Shown piece after piece: positions 40,801-52,300 of a stretch of DNA of 64,000 nucleotides (the first letter of the stretch is position 1; each line of letters opens with the position of its first letter). Made by a program: the position numbers and the translations under genes. The stretch spans positions 76,050,877 through 76,114,876 of the forward strand of contig OY740768.1 in NCBI GenBank assembly GCA_963513935.1, written 5' to 3'. Source of the stretch: Aphrophora alni (taxonomy: Eukaryota; Arthropoda; Insecta; Hemiptera; Aphrophoridae). The notes under the pieces are model-generated. The model made no database searches and was not told the origin of the DNA. It saw only the letters and a list, made by a program, of their open reading frames with translations.

Positions 40801-43319
40801 ATTTTTCAGTGCAAATTTTTTTTAAAGTACATTTATCAGTGTAAATTTTTATTCTTACAAGTTTTTAACACAATATTATTATATTATTATACATTTGTAA
40901 CCAATAAAACAACTATTTAAAAAATTTTTTTTCTTACTCCTTGACAACAATTTTCTTTGTAAATACTTACTAACCAGCTGTTGGCTATTTGGGACGTTCA
41001 GGAACGGCCGCACTCGTCAAAGGGTTAAAACTGAAATGGGGAGTTGTAAAGGAAAGGAAATGGGTTGTAAAGAGCTAAGTATTTAAGGTTCAGTTTGTAA
41101 ATCACTAAATATAATTTCAAATATTTTTAATGACCTTTTTCTCATACTGTAGACTACCTGGGTGTGTATGCTGATTACAAAGTAGCATTAAATTTCCTTC
41201 ATAAGCAACCAAGACCAATTAATAGTTTGGAAATGGTAGAACAAACATAAAAAATTGAGGTTTTTAAATATAATCAGTGGATTATGCTCTTCTAGAGCTG
41301 GTTATAGGGACGAGTTTCCACAGTTTTATTGAAATGGTGTGCAAAATACATTGCAGAGTCTCAGTATATTATGTCTCTGAAAATGGGTGAATTTCCTTCA
41401 AACTTGAAATATAGTAATCTAGTTCCAATATACAAGAGTGGTGATGCTTCTTTAATAAATAATCATAGACCAAAAATAATTCATGGTTGAGTTTTTCAAA
41501 AAAATTTGAATGGGTTATGTATAACAGATTGGTTGTATATTTTGAGAAAAATGAGATATTTAACTCAAATTAATAAGGATTTAAAACGGGTAAAAACACT
41601 GCACAGGATGTATTTTATTGAGCATATAGCCTGTGCAATAGATAAGTCAAATTGTGCAATTAGTACATTTCTGGATCTGTCAAAGGCATTTGACTGTGTA
41701 AACTATGATTTGCTTTTTATGAAATTATCTTACTATGGAATTAAGGGTAAGGCTTTTGATTGGTTGGCATCATTCATTCTGATCATTATCAACGAGTAAC
41801 TATTAGGAAAAATAATAAATATTAACCCTCAAAGTGCTATTCAACACATTTTGTGACGATGAACTTCGTTCCTGTAGCGGGAAACATCAAAAATCACTTT
41901 TTTAAAAATTCAACATTTCGTCCACTAAGAATAAACATATCTCACTAACTTATATACTATTGTAAAGCTTATGTTCTAAACATTCATATTTATATAACCA
42001 AAAGTCCATACAACTATATAATAATATTTAATTATTTGGTAAAGTTTGTGTACTTCGCTGCTAATGAGGAACGCAACAACTGAGTAGTTGTGAAACACAA
42101 ATTCTTTGTCTAATTTCACAAGTTCATATTTCTGTATAACAAATCTATAGTGACACTCTTCTATTTAGTTTCGAATCTATAAAAATGAATGAAAATAAAG
42201 AAAAAGAAAGAAATCATATAACTGAAATTCAATACATAGTAAAAGGTAAACATTAAAGAATTCGTTGTAGTTGGGGGTGTTTTGATGCTAGGGAGGAGCA
42301 CTTCACTTTCATAGCATTATAACAAAATATGATCTCATTGATTATATAATTTTTATAAAATGGTAATACTTGTCCAAATAGCACAAGTTAACAATATTTT
42401 ATAACATTTTTCTTCTTCTTTCGAACTACTTATTTCAAATTATCGTAGATGTCAAATTTTTTGAGATATATATTTTGAGTTTTATTTCCAATACATTTAC
42501 GAAATGTCAAATATTAATTAGTAATATTTCAATTTTTTGACGATCCTTATATAATTGGAAAGTAGAATTTCAAATCTGTTGAATGTTTTATTCCATTCTG
42601 CTGTCCATCCAATATTTAGGACTGGACTGACACATGGAAAGTCGTCAAATAACGTGTATTGTGACCTTGTTACTCCAGTTGGGTTGTATTATTACCAATC
42701 TGACCCATAGCAGTGTCTAGTACAGTTTAGTACACTGAAAAATATTGTTTAGAGTTTTTTATAATTTATTGTGAATTAGTGAATTATTTATTACGTTTCA
42801 TTGATACGGATTTATCTTTACAACTATATTCTACAAATATTGTAAGTGTTTGAATAGTCTAAACAAATTTTTATGCAACTTTGTTGGTGATTGTTAGGTT
42901 AAAATTAAAATAGTTCAATTTTATGTACATTTGTCTAAACAATAGTAGGCCTGTATGATAAGTTGTGTTTTGGATAATATTAATATTTTTGGTGAATTTT
43001 CCAAAATAGTCAGAATTTTTTTATCATAAAAATTGATTTTTTAACATGTAAATTTTATAAATTGATTAATTCTTTTATCAACATTTATTCACAACTACAT
43101 TACAAAACTTTTGTAAACCTTGGAAAAAAATTAAAACGTGTGAATAAATGTCGATTAAAAAAAATCAATTTGTAAAATTTTCATAAGTCAAACAATTTTT
43201 TAAACAAAATTAGCTAAAATGTTTGGCCTAATTTGAAAAAAAAAAAAAGAAAATAATAACAAATAGTAATATTATGGAAAACAACTTATAATTATCTTTC
43301 ATAAATTTATAAATTATAA

Positions 43320-43371
<52 letters not shown>

Positions 43372-46300
43372 TTTTTTTTTCAGGAAGCTGCATAGAATTT
43401 AGTTGTAAAATGGAAAAATATTTAGATAAAAATTTGGAGTTAATGTGTCAGAAACCAAAAATTCTTACATAAGCTGAAGGTAAAGTTCCACATAAAAGTG
43501 GAACAATTCCTAAAACAAAAAAAAAATTTCAAGATATACAAGAGATTTGTAACATAATTGTGGATAGTTTCTCAAAAGTTACGCCTATTTAGAAAAATCA
43601 TAAAAAATACTAATACTATTGAAAACACAACTTCATTATTTTTTTCAGAAAGGAGAATAGAATTTACGTTTGTAATGGAAAAAAAATATATGTAAAAAAA
43701 TTTGGAGTCAAGGTGTCAAGAATCAATAATTCTGACAAAAACTAGCCAAAATTTCACATAAAAGTATAATTATATTTCCTAAAGAAATCCTCTGAATTTC
43801 CTGTGCTACCAAAGATATACGACAAATTTGTCTTTTGAAATTTTTATCTTCTTCATGTCGATATGATGTACATATTTGGTGCATAGACCTGGGACATCCG
43901 AGAAAATAGTTTGAAAATTTTAAATTAATGCCATTAGTTATCGTTTTTGTTCTGGTAATAATATTTTATTGTCATCCAAAGTGCTGTTTAGAATATCCTG
44001 GTTTATATTATTTTTAGTCATGTTTATCTCTAGATTATTATTGTATTCGGATTCACTCCTGTTATTATTTATTTTATTAATTACATACTTATTCCTATCA
44101 ATATTATTTTTAGTTATATAGCATAAAATCCCTTCATTGTTCCCTTCTTCAAATATCAATCTGACGTTATTCTTATTTATTTTAAATTCAATTATATTCG
44201 TCTTGAAATTTATAACAATCTCCAAATTGTTAATCACATCCATCCCTATAATGAGTGTGCGAATTCAATTGAGCACAATTAATGCTTGTATCCATACTCC
44301 TTCAACCCCTATTGTGACCTTGAACATGACTATCTTAGATACTCTTTGTGTTTTCGATCCAACAGCAATAGTAATTTGGATGTTTGTAGTGGGGAGCTCT
44401 TCATACCTTCCTATACATTTCTCATTCTCCTGAAACCAGTTTTCAGACAAACATGAAACATTTGACCCTGTGTCGATCAAAGCGTTGACAACCTGTCTTC
44501 CTATTTTTATCTTGATTTCTGGACAATTTCAAAGATTTGAATGTGTTTTTATTATCTGGTCTTGTTGGTCTTCCGATAATAAAAAATTTCGATAGCAAAA
44601 CATATTATTAATTATTATAAGGTTCCCTCCAAGAATTTCTGTTTTTTTTTGTAATATTACGCCTATCATTTCCGAGGTCGTTGTGTAGCACAGAATTGAT
44701 GTCATTGAGTGTCCATACATACTAATGGCCGTAGACATTTTCTGTGATCAACAGTTTTCCTGCTGAGTCACAGTGTTAGTGGGTCTTGGTTCAGTTTTCT
44801 TGGTTGGCTGTAGATTTTCTGCGACCGTGTGACATACATTCACTTGTTGGATATGTTTGATTTCACGATTCTGTTGGTCTCGTTGACTCCTGAGGATAAT
44901 CTCTTCGGTTTGTAGTTATGTTGTTCTGGAATCGTGGAGGTTGTTGTGGAGAAAGAGGGCGGTATTGCGGTAGATGGGTCGGCTGATATGGTCTAGGCGT
45001 GTTTCAATTTAGGTTGGCGAATCCGTGTGTATGGGGGAAAATTCCTAAAATTTTGTGGAGGCGGTCTCTGTTGATATTGAAAGGGGTTGTTTGGTTGAAA
45101 CTGAAATCTTGAGGATTGTGGAAGTAGTGGCTCTCGATATTGTGTCCTGTTCGTCTGTTGGGGTAGTGAATACGGAGGTTGGTCTTTAAGGGCTCTGATG
45201 TGAAGGTCCTTTAGGCCTTCCTTCTGCAGTAGCAGTTCGAAGTCGATAATATCCTCTATCCTTTCTACACGCCTCGCATCTTGAATGATCTCCTCGAGAC
45301 ACATGATGATCTCATCTTCTGGGAGGGGTTGTTGCATTGCCTTCAGGGTGATTACTCGCTCTGTAAAGTACTCAGATCTGCTTAATTTCCCGTTGGGTCT
45401 GAACTAAACTTCTCGAAATCCATCTTCTGTTTAATCACTCGCTGGACTTCGCAGCTCTAATGTATTTTTTTCAAAAGACTCCCTAAAATCATCCCAACAC
45501 CAAAGATCATTCTTCACCAATGTGAACGATCGTGCGACATGTCCTTCCAAACACATCTTGATTGTGTATATGAGGTGGCTAGTAGGGACAATTGTTCTTT
45601 GTGTTTTTCTTCCTCTCGTAAAACTTCTGGATCCGCCGTAGGTGTTCAATGGGTTTGAGCTCTGCCGTGAAATTTTTTTACATTATTCTCTACGCTCCCG
45701 TTAACTGATCCTCCACAAGTAACATAAATTTGGGGTTGGGTGACTGTCTTGTTGTCCCTAATATTCCTCTCCAAATTATCCACTCTTTAATTTTGTTCGG
45801 TCATCAAATCGTTGAGGCTGACCATGTTCTCGGTTGGTCACTTGGGTTGAATGAATCTCTTGGGTTAACGTGGTCTTTATGTTATGGCACTCAGTACTGG
45901 TGTTCCTCTTTTGCTCCTCATTAGAACTTTGTAACTGCACCTCCATTTGTTTCTTGATCTCTTTATTCTGCTTCTCCAGCTGCAGACACACCTCCTCCTT
46001 ATGTCTCTGGCTAATGAGAAAACATTCTTTTTGTAAGTCCCCATTCTGGATCCTGACCTCGTCTAATAGTCTCTCATGTACAATTTTGTTTTTTTCTTCG
46101 AGGCGCTTCCAAATTTTTCCCTCTATTGTTTCGATCTGTGCCATCACGTCTTCTCTGATATGTTCTAATCGAGTAATGTGTTGAAAATTTTCATCTAAAT
46201 TGTATAATTTTTGTTTTGTTGTTTTTCTAAACTATCTAATTTTGTATTTAAATTATTTGCCGTCAGTTCCTGTTGTTTTTCTAATTTCCGAATTTTTGTT

Positions 46301-49300
46301 CCTGGCATTTTTCTAAAATTTGAAGTTTTGACCGAAATCATGAAATTGGCCTGTGATTTGACTAAAAATATATTCCAACGTTAATGTGGCTGTTCAACCT
46401 GTGTCGGTTCCCTACATTCCGTTTCGTAATTGTTAGTCTCATTAAGATTGGTTTCCCCGTCTTCGTCATGAAAACTTGCCCTATGGTCTGATGTTAGGGA
46501 TTCATAATCGCCTATTAACTTTTCTTCCCTTTCTATCCATTCCCTTAAGTCCACGTCTTCTGTTTGGCGGTATTTGATTTCAGGAATCCGCGACCCCTGA
46601 CTCGATTCGTCCTCCATATTCCCTAAACATTCCACTACCATGTCTTCTTCTCGTCGGGATGCACATATGTTAGACAAGCCTTCCGTTTCTCACTCTCGTG
46701 AAAACGATACATGTAAATCGTATCTGTTATTTTGTTCCATGTTATTTTAGTGAATATTATCTACAGTTGTTATTTAAATCTAAACACAAATTATCCTTAA
46801 TGCTATTTACTATTTAAATTATTATTTTAAGAAGTTTTCTGTTGGTTTTTTTATCATTGGAAAAAGCCGTCATGTTGAGACGCCAAATTTAAAACACATA
46901 TTTAAATTTAGTGGATAAGAAAAATATTGGTTAATTAAAGCCTCACGTTGAGGTGTCAAATTTTACAACAAAACAAAAGCCCTACCTTGTGGTGCTAAAT
47001 TTACAACAACTCTGAAATGAAATTATATGAAACAAATAAGTTTAAATTCTCAAATTTATTAATAACACTAAAATAAGTTCAATAAAAAACAGTTACAAAA
47101 TTAATTTCTTCAAAATCAAAATTAAATAAATAGTTCTTAAAACAGTCTATCTTTCAAAATCCTAATTATATATTTATCGACGAAAATTGTTCAAAATTTA
47201 ATTAACACAATGTTGTCTTTGTCAGAATCTATAAATATACACATAAACAATATTCAATTAGTCTTTCATCTATTAAGAGTTCTTAATCTCGGGGTTTGGG
47301 GTTGGTGCCGGCTTTTTTCAATCTTTAGAAAAAGAACACAAATATATACACATAAAATAAGAAACAAATCTAAAATAAGTCCAAAATATTAAAATTAAAT
47401 TAATTGCTTTATAAAGGTACATATATGTATTGAAATGTAAGTAAGAAAAGGTCTACTAGATTTGAGGAGTTTTTGATCAAATTGAATTGTCTATATCAAT
47501 TTTAAACAATGTCTATATGTAATTCATCAACTCCACATCAATTCTGATCACTTGGTAAGTGAAAATTAATACTTGTCTTTGGATAATCTTTATAAATTTA
47601 GTGTAAGAAAATGGTTGGATCAATAATAACCAATAAAAATTATTAATTATTGTTAATTGTATTATTGTTTAATTTATTAACATTCCAATAATTCTGTTCA
47701 GCTTTAAGTATGTTTTTCTTAAGTGTCTCTTCAAGATTTGGAAAAAATTGTACTATATATTGAACACACACTATTTAATACTTCTTCTAGTCTTATTTGA
47801 CAACTTTTTACTCGTTGATGTACCTTTTAAACTCTTATTCAAAATCTTCAGCTCTTATGAACGTCTTGTTCATCTACAAGACGCCAACGACAATCCATTC
47901 TTTTGGGAAAGTGTTATTTGTTTTCAAATCGCCCGCCTTCTATATCACCTAACCTTTTATGTATGCACTTTGTGTGTGTATTTTGTATGCTAAGGTAAAC
48001 TTTAGATAATTATTAATAGAATGTTATTCTAAGGTTTTCAATGATTCAATTTGGAAAAATGAGACTTTAGACTAAATTATATTACTAAACAAACAAATAA
48101 CTTCTTTTTTACATCAAAATATTAATGGTTAAACTAATTACTCTAATTTATACAAATTTTATTGCATATCTACGTCACAACTGTTCTAATTTAATTCATC
48201 AATGAGATCATGGGTTTGTGAGAAGTTCTTGTGGCGCCAGCTTGAAGTTCAGAACAGATCAATTTGACGGCCATATTTAATTCGGGACTTGGTTTAGTTT
48301 TTAATTTCTACTGATTGACTGGTATGTCATTTGTATTTTCCTAAACGACTTTCTCTATGTAGAAGATTTCGATCTATCCGTTAAAATTACCAGTTTCTCC
48401 CGATAGATTTTCGTTTTCTTAGAATCTTCACGATTCTGTGATGCCCTGTACCGGATTCTCATGTTAACTATTTTAAAATTTAAATACAGTAGAACCTCTG
48501 TTAACCGGCCTCGGATAACCGGTCCTCGGATTAACCGGCCTATATCGTAGTGTACTGGTTGGATGAGAGTTTCCGAAAACAAATTGTAATTGAAACACCA
48601 AAGCGGCGGCGAGTCAAACGATTTTATCGATAGCGGTATCCTATTGTTGGCGACGTAAAAACACCGTGGCACCAAAGCAGCGGCGAGTCAATAGATTTTT
48701 TCGATAGCGGTATCCCATTGTCGGCGGCATAAAAACACCGTGGCATTGGCACCCGTCGGTATAGCAGACATACAAAAACGTTTGATGGGCCGCTTTTTTT
48801 CCACGAATCAATTTAGTATGGAAAATATAAAATTTCTTTTCAGTTTTCTTCTTGTCTTTGACTGTTTATGATCTACGTACGAAAACGAAAGCGTTTGTTG
48901 GTTTCTATCGAGACGCGGTTAAATGTGTCAAAAGACTTGACAGAGGGGAATCTGTAAAAAAGCTTTGTAGTGTTTAATTTTTTCATGTTTGATGTATAAT
49001 ATACATAACATAATATATACGATACATTTATGTACAATAAAATGAGTTGAAATAACATCTTAATTGCATAATTCTTAGTGCTACCTGATTAAATAAGCTT
49101 TCTTTGAACGAAAACCGATTTTTCACGGGAACCTCGGATTAACCGGCCAAACGGGCAACCGGCCCGCGTGTCAGTCCCGACTGGACCGGTTAAGAGGGGT
49201 TCTACTGTATTTCGTTTTAATGGTCGAATTGTGTCTTTATAATAATTTTCCTGGATAATTGATTTAATTTTGATAGATTTTGAAGTGGGAAACATTGTCT

Positions 49301-52300
49301 TAAAATATCGAGAAATATTTTTAAATTGTGATTTTCTTTTCGGATTCCAGGCCTATAACTTATTACCTAATTATTCAGTTGATGTGTCGATTGTGTCCGT
49401 CAGATCTCGTGCGTGTCACCTCTTGTTTGAATAGAATTCCACAAGTATTTATTCTGCATAAATTTTTTATTAAATCACATTCTGAATTATTTCACTAGCA
49501 TCAATTGCATGATCATTTAACCGTAAAAAAGATTTGTTTGTGTTGGATTCGGTATAATATGACAAATGCTCAAAAGAAGCCTCGTGTCGATTGGTGCAAG
49601 GAAATGTTGTAATAATATGATCTAGGTGTACCTGTAATTTTCGAGATAGCATAAAGTTATGTTTGTTTATGATAAATTTCCCAGTGTAAAAATCATACAA
49701 TCAATAACGAAAAAATTGTATAAGAAGGAAACGGTTTTCCAAAATTAAAAAAAAAAGAAAAAATTCATTCTTGCCTGTAAAACTGTATAAATTCAATTTC
49801 ACGGCAGTAAATTGTACCCAGAAATATGTTAAATATTAAATTAAAAATTTCTAATATAAGATTCGTTACATGAAACATCTCATAATTATTTCAAATTTAA
49901 AAACTATTTATTTGAAAGAATTTAAATTTGTCTCGATCATAATATTTGATAATATGAGTGCAGCAAGAAATATATATACAAATAAAAGTCATGACAATTT
50001 TTAGGTTAAATTAGATTAAAGAAAAATTATATATATTTAAATATAGAAAAAGACAAAGTATACAATGCATAAACAAATAAAAATTATGGCTTTCAACTGA
50101 GCACTTGGAGTAAAGCCTTGAGTGTTCCTGTCTCAGGTTAAGGATAAGGGCAGAGGCAGCATTTTCATTGATGACACCCACAAAAACAAAATCCTGCGCA
50201 CGTTTATGCCTACTTATCACATTGTACTTTTTGTCTAGTGTGTAGTACAGTGCTCTCTCGGTAATCCAGCAGATATCGGACCGGAGCACTGCCGGATTAC
50301 CGAAAACGCCGGATTACTGGAAAATATTGAGAAAAACGCAGATATCATTTGAAAATCAGTTTTAATTGCATTGTACTATACAAAGTAAAAAAAGTACAAA
50401 AATACATCATATAACTCACACTATTCCTTGGAAGTAGACGGCTGGAAATATGCATCAATTGTCTGTTGCTTTTTACGGTTAAGAGACACTTTGAGAACTT
50501 GTTCCTGTAACCTTCTTAAAACTAAGACATCGTTAGCAGAGACGCCATTTTCCTCCGCCCAGGCAATCGACGTGGCAAACGAGGCGATGGCCGCATCGTG
50601 AGAGATTGATTGTACAGCCGCTGTTACTTCTCCTTCGACCAGTTCCTCGTCCTCTTCCTCTCTTGCCACTTCCTCTATGATGTCATCTTCTGTCATAAAC
50701 TGGTTGTTTTCATCACCTTCACCGGTAAGCCACACGCCTACGTCATCAGTTGTCAATGCGTTATCCTGTGAATCCACGAGTTGTTCGTTTACCACGTCTC
50801 GCAGTAGATTAATCTCTCTCTCTTCACTGGCTTTCTTGTTCGGTTCATCTTTTTTGTACTGATCCAGTAGTGTCATGTCCGGCCATAGGGGTTTCCAAGA
50901 GCAAATGATGACTTTCTCGTCAAGATTTTCCCAAGCATTAGCAAGCGAGTATACCACGTCTTTCAGGTTTATTTCTTTCAAGGATTCAATAACACTTTCA
51001 TCCTTAGACAACACTTTGTACAATAAGCTCTTTTTGTATTGCATTTTAATCGCCTGGATAACGTTCTGGTCCATTGGTTGTAAGAGGGGGGTCACATTCG
51101 GCGGTAAGAACATCACGCGAATAAAACTGTCGGCTGAATTCAACTCATCTTCATCGGGGTGGCCAGGGCAGTTGTCTAAGATAAGCAAAGCTTTTTCTGG
51201 TAGTTTCCGCTCCTTCAAAAATCTTTTCACTGAGGGTTTAAAATGTTCATTAAACCATTCAGTGAATACGGACTTATTCATCCACCCTTTGCTCTGGCTC
51301 ATGTAATCAACAGGAAGTTTGATGTTTTTAAATGCCCTAGGACTCTTCGCCTTTCCTATGACTAGCATTGTCACCTTATGTGCACCGCTTGCGTTTGAGC
51401 AAGGCATGAAAGTGACCCTATCCTTAGCCAATTTTCGTCCAGGAGCACTAGCTTCTCTACGATGCACAAATGTTTTTTTTGGCAACAACCGCCAAAATAA
51501 ACCACTCTCGTCCGCATTGTAAACTTGGTCAGGAGTTAAATCACTTTCTTGGATAACCTGTTTGAACCTTTCTTTATATGGCTCAACAGCGCTTTCGTCA
51601 CATGAAAGTTTCTCACCCGTTGTACTTAGCAGTCTAATTCCATAACGTTGTTTGAATTTCTGCAGCCATCCCTCGCTGGCTTGGAAATCATCCTTTTTTG
51701 TAATTTTCCGGTAAAATTCTCTAGCCTTTCCTTTAAGGATTTCACCAGAAATTGGTGTATGCCTACCACGTTCTTGTAAAAACCATGCATATAGGCTATC
51801 GTCAACTTTAGGATTTTCACCAGTTTTCAATGTCTGTCGATTACTTTTTAAATTTTCATTCGTCTTAAAAAACGATTTTATTTTATCACTGTTTTTTCTT
51901 ATGTCATGAACTGTAGCTCGACCAACACCGTATTCGTTAGCAACACTAGTTAACGTTTCGCCCTTTTCAAGCCGCTTTAGGATTTCATGTTTATCTAACA
52001 AAGATAGAGTTTTATGTTTACGTTTTTTCTGCACGGATGCCATCGTCAATACAACACTACTACAACTGTCCTACACTAAGCAGGTAACACACGCGGGACA
52101 GATTGAGGAGCACTAAACGTGGTGCGATCGTGACTAAGACTGACGGAGTGAGTGAGGGGGGCATGCGTGAGTCATCACTTTTGGCGCCAATGCATTGTTT
52201 ACTCAGACACTAGTGTCTTGTTACTGCGTGGGAAACATTGTACTGTACTGTATTGGGGACGCATTATTATTCGAATACAAAACGCCGGATTACTGGGTGT

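Noticed and set aside
45730..46184. + strand ORFs opposite the gypsy coiled-coil region
   Set aside because: The - strand carries the recognisable Gag; these are shadows.
50677..51522. Several + strand ORFs over the Tigger transposase
   Set aside because: Antisense shadows of the intact transposase frame.
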